A DNA stretch of 64,000 nucleotides from Acidimicrobiaceae bacterium (lineage in GTDB: Bacteria; Actinomycetota; Acidimicrobiia; Acidimicrobiales; RAAP-2): contig PMFN01000039.1 in NCBI GenBank assembly GCA_003155135.1, forward strand, positions 54,959 through 118,958, written 5' to 3'. Below are positions 27,141 to 38,233 of the stretch, piece by piece. The notes beneath the pieces were generated by a model. That model searched no databases. It was not told the origin of the DNA and saw nothing but the letters and a program-made list of their open reading frames with translations. The translations under genes were made by a program, and so were the position numbers. Position 1 is the stretch's first letter. Each line of letters starts with the position of its first letter.

Positions 27141-28211
27141 ATGCTGGTCGCCCGGATCATCGCCGTCGTGTTCGGTGCGGCCCTCGTCGTCATCGTCCTC
27201 GATGCCGCGATCCGCAACTTCATGCTGCCGCGCGCCAGCCGGGTCCGCCTCACCGCACTGATGGGCGCGACCATGGGCCGGCTGCTCAACGCGGTCGCCC
27301 CGCCGCGCAGCTCCTACGCGTGGCGCGACAAGGTGCAGGCCTTCCGTGCGCCGCTCACGCTGCTGTTCTTCCAGGCCGGATGGCTCTTCATCGTCTTCGT
27401 CGGGTTCGCCCTCATGTTCTGGGGCTTCGAGTCGATCCCGGTGGACGAAGCCATCCGCTACAGCGGCTCCTCGCTGCTGACCCTCGGGTTCGCCGCCCCG
27501 CCACACATCGCGCCGATCTTCGTGGTCTACGCCGAGGCGGTGATCGGGCTCACCCTCCTCGCCCTTTTGATCTCCTATCTGCCCACCATCTACGCCGCGT
27601 TCCAAAAGCGCGAGTTCATGGTGTCGAAGCTCGCCGTGCGGGCGGGGTCGCCGGGTTCGCCGTGGCAGGCCCTGGCGATCGCCAACCGCACGGCGTCGAT
27701 CGAGGTCATGGACGAGGCCACCTGGACGGAGTGGGAGAACTGGTTCATCGAGATCGCCGAGTCGCACACCTCGCTCGTCATCTTGAACTTCTACCGATCG
27801 CCTGACCCGAACAACCACTGGGTCGCAGCGGCGCGCACGGTCTTGGACCTCGCCGCCCTGCGCATCTCGGCGGTCGACATCCCGACGGGGGTGGCGCCCC
27901 ACCTCACGCTCCGCTCGGGCACGATCACCCTGCGCACACTGGCCAACTACTGGCGCTTCCCCTACAACCCGGATCCGAGGCCCTCGGACCCGATCTCGAT
28001 CACACGTGCCCAGTTCGACGCTGCGCTCGAGTACCTCGAGACGAGCGGCGTGCCGATCAAGGCAGATCGCGACGAGGCCTGGGTGGCCTTCACCGGGTGG
28101 CGGGTCAACTACGACAGCATCATCGCGGCGGCTGCAGCGGCCCTGAACGCCCCGCCGGACCCCTGGGACGGCATCCTCGTGGCGATGGCGACCAACATCG
28201 CCGACCGCTGA
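27141..28211 (+). CDS. Potassium-channel-like membrane protein with non-canonical filter
   Basis: 356 residues. An N-terminal membrane helix (about 3-22), then helix, pore loop, helix: FFQAGWLFIVFVGFALMFWG (75-95), a re-entrant loop RYSGSSLLTLGFAAPP (106-121) and IFVVYAEAVIGLTLLALLISYLP (126-148). The loop aligns with the S-G-x-T-x-T-x-G-Y-G-D region of two-helix K+ channels, and the following helix with its E-A-x-x-G-L pattern also fits. The filter, however, reads TLGFAAP in place of TxGYGD. A soluble C-terminal domain of about 200 residues follows, with no TrkA-type NAD-binding motif. Ion specificity cannot be predicted. Confidence 0.7.
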   Translation: MLVARIIAVVFGAALVVIVLDAAIRNFMLPRASRVRLTALMGATMGRLLNAVAPPRSSYAWRDKVQAFRAPLTLLFFQAGWLFIVFVGFALMFWGFESIPVDEAIRYSGSSLLTLGFAAPPHIAPIFVVYAEAVIGLTLLALLISYLPTIYAAFQKREFMVSKLAVRAGSPGSPWQALAIANRTASIEVMDEATWTEWENWFIEIAESHTSLVILNFYRSPDPNNHWVAAARTVLDLAALRISAVDIPTGVAPHLTLRSGTITLRTLANYWRFPYNPDPRPSDPISITRAQFDAALEYLETSGVPIKADRDEAWVAFTGWRVNYDSIIAAAAAALNAPPDPWDGILVAMATNIADR

Positions 28212-28238
28212 GCGCGCCTCGTCGACGCAGGCTCAGCG
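28206..28238. terminator. Hairpin between convergent genes, containing both stop codons
   Basis: CGCTGAGC (28206-28213) and GCTCAGCG (28231-28238) are perfect 8-bp complements. TGA of the channel-like gene lies in one arm and TGA of the opposite gene in the other. It could end transcription in both directions, though there is no T-run. Confidence 0.35.
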
Positions 28239-28871
28239 CTTCGACTTGGCGGACGACGACGGTGCGGTGTGCCCGTTGTCCTGATTCTCGTTGGCCTGCG
28301 CGCTCGGGGTCGAGGGCGGGGGAGCTGGCTCACTCGTGGTCGGGATGGCCGACACGGGCTGACGGCGGCTCACCACGACCGCCGTGGCCACGCCGACGAG
28401 GACGGCGGCAGTGACGACGATCCACCAGCGAGGGAACCGCCCCGACGATGTCTGGGCCCCGGCCCGGCTTCGTGCCGTGCTCGCCCGGCGTGCGGCCGAC
28501 TGCTGGGTGGAGGCCAGCTTGCGCTGCGTTGTGGCTGCGAGGCGGCGCTGGCGCCGGGACAGCTCACGTCTTTGGGACCGGGCCGCCTTCTTGGCCGACG
28601 TCGCCTGGCGGCGTGCGGCCCCCCGGGCCTGGTGCAGCACACTCGAGACTCCCGTGCTCGTCTGTCGGCCCACGTCCGTGGCGCCGCTCACGGCGGTAGT
28701 CGCCACGTCATGGGCACCCCCGGCTGCGGCACCGGCGAGCTGGTGGGCGCCACCCCGGGCGCTGTGGGCCACGTCATGGGCGCGATCGCGGGTCACATCG
28801 GCCACCTGGCGGCCACTCTCACTGACCGCAGTGAGGACATCAGCTGGGCTGGTCACGATCCTGGCTCCCAT
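28233..28871 (-). CDS. Hypothetical membrane protein, Ala/Arg-rich helical domain
   Basis: 212 residues. The N-terminal half is a long Ala/Gly/His-rich helical stretch with heptad-like repeats (ARGGAHQLAGAAAGGAHDVA), then a very basic helix (KKAARSQRRELSRRQRRLAA), one membrane helix (WWIVVTAAVLVGVATAVVV) and a Pro/Ser-rich disordered tail. The basic region before the helix predicts a cytoplasmic N-terminal domain. The Lys/Arg content suggests nucleic acid or phospholipid contact, but no family is recognised. Confidence 0.6.
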   Translation of the reverse strand: MGARIVTSPADVLTAVSESGRQVADVTRDRAHDVAHSARGGAHQLAGAAAGGAHDVATTAVSGATDVGRQTSTGVSSVLHQARGAARRQATSAKKAARSQRRELSRRQRRLAATTQRKLASTQQSAARRASTARSRAGAQTSSGRFPRWWIVVTAAVLVGVATAVVVSRRQPVSAIPTTSEPAPPPSTPSAQANENQDNGHTAPSSSAKSKR

Positions 28872-29071
28872 CGTCGTTGCGGGCCGCCTGTGGGGCGCCC
28901 GGCCCTCTCCAGTAGGGGACTGGACTCACCTACCCCGTTGTGCCGGGCCTGTACCCTCGGCGCCGCTGCCGTGGCCCGAGAGGGCCCACGTCCTCGCCAT
29001 CCGGTCCGCCGCGGCGTTCAGCTCACCGGCGAAGAGCACGACGGAGGCGGTGACGGAGGTGCCCTCGCGGG

Positions 29072-30016
29072 CTACAGCGACGCTTCGGGACGCGTGACCC
29101 CGACGAAGTACTCCCCGCCCCAGCCGTCGCCGACCGAAGCGGGCAGCGCGTCCTCTCGCACTTGGACACCGGTGTACGGTGCGTCGATCATCACGCCCGG
29201 GGCGACGACGATCCCGACATGGCTGACGTCGGAAACCGAGGTCCCGAAGAACACGAGGTCGCCCGGCTCGGTAGCCGAGCCCACGGCCAGCACCGGTCCG
29301 GCGTCGTATTGGTCCTGCGCCACCCGGGGCAGCACGACACCGCCGGAGCGGTAGGCGGCCTGGACCAGGCCCGAGCAGTCATAGCCGTTTGGCCCGGTCC
29401 CGCCCCACACGTAGGGGATGCCCAGCGCGCCGGCGGCGAAGAGCACGGCGGTGGCCGCCGCCTCGTCGAGCCCGGGCGCTGCGTCGAGTGCTCCCGCCAG
29501 CACCTCGACGTCGTCGACCTGGTGCTCGTCGGCGAGGAACGAGTAGATCGCAGTGCTCAGGCCACCTGCGCTCGCGCCCCCGGCGCGGCACAAGAAGGTC
29601 GCGAGGCTGTAGAGGGCGTCGGTGGTGTCGAGCGGGGAGGGCGGCTCGGCGCCGCCCGGCCCGAGGGTGGCGGCCGACGCGAAGGCCGCGGGTGAAAAGG
29701 AAAGGGGGCCCTCGCCGCCGGGCACCGCGCCACCCGACGCCGAAACCGAGGGCGCGGCCCGGCCCGAGTCGCTCACCACCCGACCGATGGCCGCCAGCAC
29801 GCCCCAGGGGAGCCCGGGGCAGGTGAGCGCCGCCCCCTGCTCGAGGACGGCCCAGTTCGTCGGCACCGCCGGCGCCGAAGGAGCGCCGGATGCGACGGGA
29901 CCCGCCGACGAGGCATCGGTCGCGCTTCCGAGCAGGGCCACGAAGCCGCCCAGGCCGATCGATCCCGCCAGTGCGGCCACGCCCAACACCACCAAGACCG
30001 CGCCCCGATTCCCCAC
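29072..30016 (-). CDS. NlpC/P60 family cell-wall hydrolase
   Basis: 314 residues. GTG 30016 is preferred because GGGGAG lies 5 nt upstream and the membrane segment follows at once (AVLVVLGVAALAGSIGLGGFVALL); the frame is open to 30064. A linker of about 150 residues with a Cys pair precedes the NlpC/P60 domain: ALGIPYVWGGTGPNGYDCSGLVQAAY with the nucleophile Cys214, PGDLVFFG, and SHVGIVV with His266. The third position reads MIDAP where many members have MIHAP. Expected to cut peptidoglycan stem peptides outside the membrane. Confidence 0.88.
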   Translation of the reverse strand: MGNRGAVLVVLGVAALAGSIGLGGFVALLGSATDASSAGPVASGAPSAPAVPTNWAVLEQGAALTCPGLPWGVLAAIGRVVSDSGRAAPSVSASGGAVPGGEGPLSFSPAAFASAATLGPGGAEPPSPLDTTDALYSLATFLCRAGGASAGGLSTAIYSFLADEHQVDDVEVLAGALDAAPGLDEAAATAVLFAAGALGIPYVWGGTGPNGYDCSGLVQAAYRSGGVVLPRVAQDQYDAGPVLAVGSATEPGDLVFFGTSVSDVSHVGIVVAPGVMIDAPYTGVQVREDALPASVGDGWGGEYFVGVTRPEASL

Positions 30017-30154
30017 AGCATCTCCCCGGCCGTCCGGCGCCCGGCGTGGGCACCGCTCGGACACAACGGTCGGCCCGGGGCGCCACGGCGAGCGGGTTCG
30101 CCCGGGCCGCGGGCACTACGCTCGCCGGTGCACTCGAGAAAACAAGGGGGCGCC

Positions 30155-31780
30155 ATGCGCAGCACCATGCAGGATGCACCGTTGCTGATCAGCAACATCC
30201 TGCGTCACGGCCAACAGGTGCATCCGGACAGCAAGGTCATCACGGTCGAGGCCGACCGCTACCGAGAGGCGACATTCTCCGAGGTGGCTTCGCGCGCCGA
30301 GCGCCTGGCGGCCGCCCTTGAGCGGCTCGGCGTGCGGCGCGGCGACCGGGTCGGGACCTTCTGCTGGAACAACCAGATCCACATGGAGGCCTACCTGGGG
30401 GTGCCGTCGATGGGGGCGGTGCTCCACACCCTCAACATCCGGCTGTTCCCCGAGCAGCTCGCCTACGTCATCAACCACGCCGAGGACAGCGTCATCATCG
30501 TCGATGGCTCACTCGCCCCGCTGCTCGCCCGGGTCTACGACACGCTTGACTCGGTCAAGACGGTGATCGTGGCGGGGGAGGGGGACCTCACCGGGGTCGG
30601 GCCCACGCTCGACTACGAGGAGCTCCTCGCCGCCGAGGAACCGGGCTATGACTGGCCTGAGCTCGACGAGAGGGACGCGGCGGCCATGTGCTACACGAGC
30701 GGCACCACCGGCAACCCCAAGGGCGTCGTGTACTCGCACCGATCGACGTTCCTCCACACCATGGCCGAGACCTCAGCCAGCTCGATCGGCCTCACCGAGG
30801 CGGACCGCATCTTGGTGGTGGTGCCGATGTTCCACGCCAATGCGTGGGGCGTGCCGTATTCCGCCTGGTTGATCGGCACCGACCTCGTCCTTCCCCAGCA
30901 ATTCCTCCAGGGTGAGCCGCTCGTCAAAGTCATCGACGAGCTCCGCCCGACCCTCGCCTGCGGGGTGCCGACCATCTGGAACGATCTGTTGCGGGCCGCG
31001 GCGAACTCCGACGCCAAGCTCGACTCACTGCGCTCGGTCACCGCCGGCGGCTCGGCGGTCCCCCGGAGCCTCATCGAGGCCTTCGAGGAGCGCTTCGGCG
31101 TGCCGATCATCCAGGGCTGGGGCATGACCGAGACCAGCCCCCTCGCCGCCCTCGCCCTCCCACCGCCTGGATGCCTACCCGAAGAGCAGATGCACTACCG
31201 GGTCAAGGCGGGCCGGGTTGTCGGCGGGGTCGAGGTGCGCGTAGTGGACGATGACGGGGAGATCCTGGCGAACGACGGCGAGTCGGTGGGCGAGTTCGAG
31301 ATCCGTGGGCCGTGGATCACCGCCTCCTATTACCGGGACGACGACCCGGAGAAATTCAGCCACGGTTGGCTGCGGACCGGCGACGTCGGCACGCTCGACC
31401 GCCTGGGCTTCATGACCATCACGGACCGGACGAAGGACGTCATAAAATCCGGCGGCGAGTGGATCTCTTCCGTTGAGCTCGAAGGAGAGGTCATGGCCCA
31501 CCCGGCCGTCTTCGAGGCGGCCGTGGTGGCCGTCCCCGACGCCCGCTGGCAGGAGCGACCGCTCGTCTGCGTGGTTCCGGTCGAGGGTGCGAGCCCGAGC
31601 GCCGAGGAGCTGATCGACTTCCTGCAGGGCCGCGTGGCGCGCTGGTGGCTACCCGAACGGTGGAGCTTCGTCGACGCCATCCCGAAGACCTCGGTCGGCA
31701 AGTTCGACAAGAAGGTGCTGCGCGCCGACTACGCCGACCGCAAGCTCGAAATCGTCGAAGTGTCGCTGCCCCCGGCCTGA
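30155..31780 (+). CDS. Acyl-CoA synthetase (AMP-forming, medium/long chain)
   Basis: 541 residues from ATG 30155 (AAGGGGG upstream; ATG 30128 and 30167 are alternatives). ANL superfamily: P-loop CYTSGTTGNPKGVVYSH, QGWGMTETSPL, GWLRTGDVGTLD, the hinge and A8 region DRTKDVIKSGGEWISS, and the catalytic Lys in PKTSVGKFDKK. It is of the fatty-acid class with the full-length N-domain. It activates a carboxylic acid as an acyl-AMP and then an acyl-CoA. Chain length cannot be read from the sequence. No other fatty-acid genes are adjacent. Confidence 0.92.
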   Translation: MRSTMQDAPLLISNILRHGQQVHPDSKVITVEADRYREATFSEVASRAERLAAALERLGVRRGDRVGTFCWNNQIHMEAYLGVPSMGAVLHTLNIRLFPEQLAYVINHAEDSVIIVDGSLAPLLARVYDTLDSVKTVIVAGEGDLTGVGPTLDYEELLAAEEPGYDWPELDERDAAAMCYTSGTTGNPKGVVYSHRSTFLHTMAETSASSIGLTEADRILVVVPMFHANAWGVPYSAWLIGTDLVLPQQFLQGEPLVKVIDELRPTLACGVPTIWNDLLRAAANSDAKLDSLRSVTAGGSAVPRSLIEAFEERFGVPIIQGWGMTETSPLAALALPPPGCLPEEQMHYRVKAGRVVGGVEVRVVDDDGEILANDGESVGEFEIRGPWITASYYRDDDPEKFSHGWLRTGDVGTLDRLGFMTITDRTKDVIKSGGEWISSVELEGEVMAHPAVFEAAVVAVPDARWQERPLVCVVPVEGASPSAEELIDFLQGRVARWWLPERWSFVDAIPKTSVGKFDKKVLRADYADRKLEIVEVSLPPA

Positions 31781-31781
31781 G

Positions 31782-32009
31782 ATGGCGGTGGGCGACGAGG
31801 AGCTGGCCCGCTTGGCCGGTGCCCTCACCGATATCGCCGAGCGGTTGGCCGATGTGGCCATCGAGTGCCTCCATGACGCTCTGGCCGGCGGCGAGGCCGC
31901 CGATGCGGCGGTGGCCACCGAGCGGCGGATCACGAGGGCGAGGCGCGCGGTGGAGAAGGCGGCGCTCCTGCTCGTCCCCCCCGAGGCCATCGACGACCCC
32001 TTCGACTGA
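31782..32009 (+). CDS. Small helical hypothetical protein
   Basis: 75 residues, ATG 31782 immediately after the acyl-CoA synthetase stop, so probably co-translated. Almost entirely helical with Ala/Leu heptads (LARLAGALTDIAERLADVAI ... ITRARRAVEKAALLLV), able to form a coiled coil. No known family. Confidence 0.55.
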   Translation: MAVGDEELARLAGALTDIAERLADVAIECLHDALAGGEAADAAVATERRITRARRAVEKAALLLVPPEAIDDPFD

Positions 32010-32062
32010 GCGGCGCGCCGCCACGCGCCGGTAGGTTCGACGCGAGGCAAAGGAGGTGGCCC

Positions 32063-32812
32063 ATGTCCGAGGATCGAGGATCGGTGCGGGTGGAGCAGGG
32101 CGCCAAGCGTGTGCGGGCCTACCTGGGGGGCAAGCTGGTGGCCGACACCCGACGACCCCTGCTCGTGTTCGAAAACCCCCACTATCCGGCCTATTACTTG
32201 CCTCTGGGCGACGTGGTGGCGGACCTGACGGACACCGGCGAGCGGTACCACTCACCGAGCCGAGGCGACGCGGCCCGTCTCGACGTGGTGGCCGGCGCGC
32301 AGCGGGCCCCGGGGGCGGCGCTCCACTACGGCGACTCGCCCATCGAGGCGCTGCGCGATGCCGTGCGGATCGAGTGGGACGCCATGGACGAGTGGCTGGA
32401 AGAGGACGAGCCCGTCTACACCCATCCCCGGAGCCCGTACTCGCGCGTGGACATCCTGGCGAGCAGCCGCCATGTCGTTGTCGAGCTCGACGGGCACACG
32501 CTCGCCGATTCGCACCAGCCGAGGATCCTCTTCGAGACCGGGCTGCCACCTCGCTACTACCTGCCGCTCACCGACCTGTCGGTGGAGCTCCTGCGGCCGT
32601 CGTCCACGGTGACCCACTGCCCCTACAAGGGGTCGGCAACCTACTGGTCGATCGAGTTGGGGGGAACGCTCCACGAGGACCTGGTCTGGATCTACCGGAC
32701 GCCGCTGCCTGAGAGTCAGAAGATCGCCGGGCTTGCCTGCTTCTACAGCGAGAAGGTCGACCTCACCGTCGACGGTGAGCGTCTCGAGCGCCCGAGAACC
32801 GTCTTCAGCTGA
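32063..32812 (+). CDS. Tandem DUF427 protein
   Basis: 249 residues, AAAGGAGG just before ATG 32063. Two DUF427 repeats: RVRAYLGGKLVADTRRPLLVFE ... YYLPLGDV and then RHVVVELDGHTLADSHQPRILFE ... YYLPLTDL, CPYKGSATYWSI, then the end of the fold with WIYRTPLPESQKIAGLACFY. In the first copy the C-P-Y-K-G part reads YHSPSRGDA, so it has lost that signature; the second copy keeps it. DUF427 proteins are small beta-barrels of unknown enzymatic role. Confidence 0.88.
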   Translation: MSEDRGSVRVEQGAKRVRAYLGGKLVADTRRPLLVFENPHYPAYYLPLGDVVADLTDTGERYHSPSRGDAARLDVVAGAQRAPGAALHYGDSPIEALRDAVRIEWDAMDEWLEEDEPVYTHPRSPYSRVDILASSRHVVVELDGHTLADSHQPRILFETGLPPRYYLPLTDLSVELLRPSSTVTHCPYKGSATYWSIELGGTLHEDLVWIYRTPLPESQKIAGLACFYSEKVDLTVDGERLERPRTVFS

Positions 32813-32852
32813 GCGGCGGTGCCCGCGGGCACCCCCGTGGGAGGAACCGACC

Positions 32853-33206
32853 ATGGCCATCGCACAACTGCTCGCCGTCGTGCCCGTGTCCGACATCGAG
32901 GCGGCACGCACGTGGTACACGAGGCTCTTCGGCCGGCCGCCGGACAACCACCCGATGACGACGCTCGTCGAGTGGAAGGTGGTGGAATTTGGATGGGTGC
33001 AGGTCTTCTGCGACCCGAGCCGAGCCGGGTCCGCACTGCTCAATCTCGCCGTTCGGGACCTTGCCGTGCACATCGCCGAGTTGGAAGGCCGTGAACTCAG
33101 TCCCGGCCCGGTGGTGGCGGCGGACAAGGGGGTGACGCTCTCGTCGATCGAGGATCCCGACGGCAACCGGATCACCTTCATCGGCAACTTCCGTGATGTC
33201 TATTGA
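32853..33206 (+). CDS. VOC family (glyoxalase-like) protein
   Basis: 117 residues from ATG 32853 (GGGAGG upstream). A single vicinal oxygen chelate domain: AVVPVSDIEAARTWYTRLFGRPP, then beta strands and the closing SSIEDPDGNRITFIGNF, whose P-D-G-N motif is typical of the second half of the fold. Members include glyoxalases, ring-opening dioxygenases and antibiotic-binding proteins. The metal ligands are not clearly conserved, so the function is unknown. Confidence 0.8.
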   Translation: MAIAQLLAVVPVSDIEAARTWYTRLFGRPPDNHPMTTLVEWKVVEFGWVQVFCDPSRAGSALLNLAVRDLAVHIAELEGRELSPGPVVAADKGVTLSSIEDPDGNRITFIGNFRDVY

Positions 33207-33317
33207 CGACGGGCGCCCGGCGCAACGCGCTGAGGTCCCTCCTGTCGGTTCCATGCGGGCGCAACCGTGAACGGATCGAGGATGGCGGCGCGCATGGGCA
33301 CTGCGCTCGACCGCCGG

Positions 33318-33323
33318 TAAGGT
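33318..33323 (+). promoter_or_regulatory. -10 element (TAAGGT), leaderless start
   Basis: TAAGGT with a 6-nt spacer to ATG 33330 of the methyltransferase gene. Confidence 0.55.
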
Positions 33324-33329
33324 CACCGC

Positions 33330-34052
33330 ATGCTCGGAGATTCCCTCTGGGAACGACACGCAGCGTGGTGGCAGCAGGGTTTCACCGAGGGCGCCGATCC
33401 GGAGTACGAAGAACAGGTGCTCCCCTTGGTCGAGGAGCACCTACGCGGTGCTCGTCGCGTCCTCGACGTCGGCTGCGGCGAAGGGCACATCGCTCGGAGG
33501 ATCGCCTTGCTCGGCACCGACGTGCTGGGCCTCGACCCCACGCCTTCGCAGATCCGAGCGGCCCACGACCGCGGGGGATCGGCCCGCTTCGCCCGGTCCC
33601 GGGCCGAGCAGCTCCCCTGTGCGGACCGGACTTTCGACGCAGTGGTCATCTGCCTCGCGCTCGAACACGTCGACCCGTTCGAGCCAGCCCTGCGCGAAGT
33701 GGCCAGGGTCCTCGCGCCGGGGGGAAGGTTCGTCCTGGTTCTGGTCCACCCGCTCCTCCAGGCGCCCGGGAGCGGCTGGGTGGACGACCAGGTCGCAGCC
33801 GAGCACTACTGGAGGGTCGGGCCCTACCTGCCAGACGACGTGGCGATCGACCAGGTCGCTCCCGGCGTCCACCTGTCCTTCGCCCACCGGCCCATCAGCC
33901 GCTACGTCCACGCCATGGGCGAGGTGGGCCTGCTCGTCGAGGACATGGTCGAGCCGTCACCGCCACCCGAGGTCCTCCTCGAGACCGGAGGCTTCACCAC
34001 CGCGGCCAGCATCCCGCGGCTGCTGTTGCTGCAGGCACGACGAGTCGGCTGA
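33330..34052 (+). CDS. Class I SAM-dependent methyltransferase
   Basis: 240 residues. SAM-binding VLDVGCGEGHIARRIALLG (motif I), an acidic turn LGLDPT, FDAVVICLALEHV (post-I) and VLAPGGRFVLVLVHP (motif III) are of the UbiE/Methyltransf_11 type. The C-terminal half carries the substrate pocket (HYWRVGPYLPDDVAIDQ, LSFAHRPISRYVHAM). The small molecule methylated is not known. Start set by the -10 element upstream. Confidence 0.9.
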   Translation: MLGDSLWERHAAWWQQGFTEGADPEYEEQVLPLVEEHLRGARRVLDVGCGEGHIARRIALLGTDVLGLDPTPSQIRAAHDRGGSARFARSRAEQLPCADRTFDAVVICLALEHVDPFEPALREVARVLAPGGRFVLVLVHPLLQAPGSGWVDDQVAAEHYWRVGPYLPDDVAIDQVAPGVHLSFAHRPISRYVHAMGEVGLLVEDMVEPSPPPEVLLETGGFTTAASIPRLLLLQARRVG

Positions 34053-34131
34053 GGGCCCGTCCGCCGGTCACGTCGCCCGGTGCGCCGACATGACGCGAGG
34101 TCAAGGCAGTAGCGACGGCGGTCCTGGCTCC

Positions 34132-35216
34132 TCAGCCCGTGCACTCGTTGAGCGCGTCGATGAGCATGCGCAGGCGGCCGAAGTGGTAGCGGTCGAAGCG
34201 CAGCGCCACCCGGGCCAGGTCCAAGGCGTCGTTGCTGGAGCGCTCCGGTGGCAGGGGTGCGACGGGTCGGATCGAGCCGGAGGCGATGATGTCGGCGAAC
34301 CGGCGGTTGAGGTCCGCCAGCTCGGCCTTCGACGGCGTGGTGAGGACGCGCAGCACCAGGAGGTCGCCCACCCAGCGGCACGACTGGTAGTTGGCGTAGA
34401 AGCCGAGGATCTCGTTAGCCGCCTCCTCCACGGAGTTCGCCACCCGGAAGAGTGCGACGTCGTCGGGGGAGACCCAGCCCGGCGCAATGGCCTGCTCCTC
34501 CAAGAAGCGCTTCCAGCCATGCCAGTAGGTGCCGCCAGGCGTCTCGACGAGCACGACCGGCGCCGGCTCGGCCTTGCCGGTCTGGAGGAGGGTTAACAGC
34601 TCGTAGCACTCGTCCTGGGTCCCGAAGCCCCCGGGCAGCACCGCGTAACCGTGGCTCTCCTTCAACAACATGAGCTTCCTCGTGAAGAAGTAGCGCATCT
34701 CGACCAGCTTCGGGTCCTGGGCGATGAACGGGTTCGCACCCTGCTCGCCGGGGAGGCGGATGTTCACCCCGAAGGCATGGTCACGACCCGCGCCCTCGGA
34801 GCCCGCCGCCATGATGCCCGGCCCGGCACCGGTGACCACCATCCAGCCGGCGGCAGCGATGGCCGCGGCCAGGTCCTTGGCCAGCAGGTAGACGGGGTCG
34901 GCCGGCTTGGTCCGCGCCGAGCCGAACATGGTGACCTTGCGCACCGAGCGGTAGGGGCGGAACACCCGGAAGGCCTCGGCCATCTCGGCAAGGGCTGCGT
35001 CGGCGATCTTGAGGTCGCCGGTGCTCGTGCCCTCACGGCCGAGCTCCCAGACCGTGGCCAGCATGGAGCGCAGCAGCTCAGCCTGGCTGGAGGAGGCCTG
35101 ACGGCCACTGATGATGAGCTCGAAAGCGGCCTCGAGGACCTCGGGGTCGGGCCGCTCGGCGGGGGGGACGATCTCGGGGACGACGAGGCTGGTGGGCTCG
35201 GTGGTGCCGGCGTCGC

Positions 35217-35220
<4 letters not shown>
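34132..35220 (-). CDS. LOG family (lysine decarboxylase-like) nucleotide phosphoribohydrolase-type protein
   Basis: 362 residues. Central LOG signature: TMFGSARTKPADPVYLLAKDLA, VVTGAGPGIMAAGSEGA, RKLMLLKESHGYAVLPGGFGTQDECYELLTLLQ. The P-G-G-x-G-T-x-x-E motif is that of cytokinin-activating LOG enzymes and related YgdH/PpnN proteins. The longer N-terminal helical part (about 90 residues) and C-terminal extension resemble bacterial long-form LOG proteins. GTG 35220 overlaps the fbiC stop by 4 nt, so it is the last gene of the pentose-phosphate/F420 unit, but a -10 element just upstream could also drive it alone. Confidence 0.9.
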
Positions 35221-37513
<2,293 letters not shown>

Positions 37514-37517
<4 letters not shown>

Positions 37518-38233
37518 CGGGGCACCGCCGAGCCGAGGGCGGCCTCGTCGAGCAACCAGCGCACCTCGCCCGAGCGGACCCGCCCGGCCGGGAGGTCCTC
37601 GCCGTCGAGCAGGGCACGGACCGCGTCGCGCTTCGACTCGCCCATCACGGTGACGACGCACAGGCGCGAGTGCGCGATCGCCGAGAACGTGATCGTGAGA
37701 CGCTCGTGGCGGTTGTTGCCCGTCGGATCCGTGTTGGCCACCACGTAGACATCCTCAGGAGCGTCGAGCCCCTTCGAGCCCGGGAAGAGCGAGGCGGTGT
37801 GCCCGTCGGGACCGAGGCCGAGGTGCACGAGGTCGAAGGCGTCGACCGCCAGTGCGGCGTGGAGCACCTCGTCATAGCGCTGGGCGCAGTGCGCCAAGGG
37901 GCCGTCGGTCGGCATGGGGAAGAATGCGTGGACCCCACCGACCGGCTCGATGAGGCTCTCGCGCGCGAGCCGCTGGTTGGCGTCCTCGTCGTCGGGCGCG
38001 ACACCGCGCTCGTCGCCGATGTAGATGTCGACCGCGTCCCAGTCGATGGAGCCGGCGGGGAGCGCGGCGAGGTGCTCGTAGCAGGCGCGTGCCGTCGGGC
38101 CGCCCGACAGCACCAGGCTGAAAGTGGCACCGCTCCGGCGGGTGAACGCCTCTTGGACGGTCGCCGCGAAAGCTGCCGGCACGTCGTCGACAGGAGTGAC
38201 GCCGTCGAGGCCCTGTGCTCGAGACGAGCTCAC
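37514..38233 (-). CDS. pgl: 6-phosphogluconolactonase
   Basis: 239 residues from GTG 38233, overlapping the zwf stop. Hydrolyses 6-phosphogluconolactone, the product of Zwf. Motifs: FSLVLSGGPTARACYEHLA, DIYIGDERGVAPDDEDAN, FDLVHLGLGPDGHTASLFPGS and RLTITFSAI. Position between zwf and fbiC on one transcript places it in the oxidative pentose-phosphate pathway. Confidence 0.95.
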
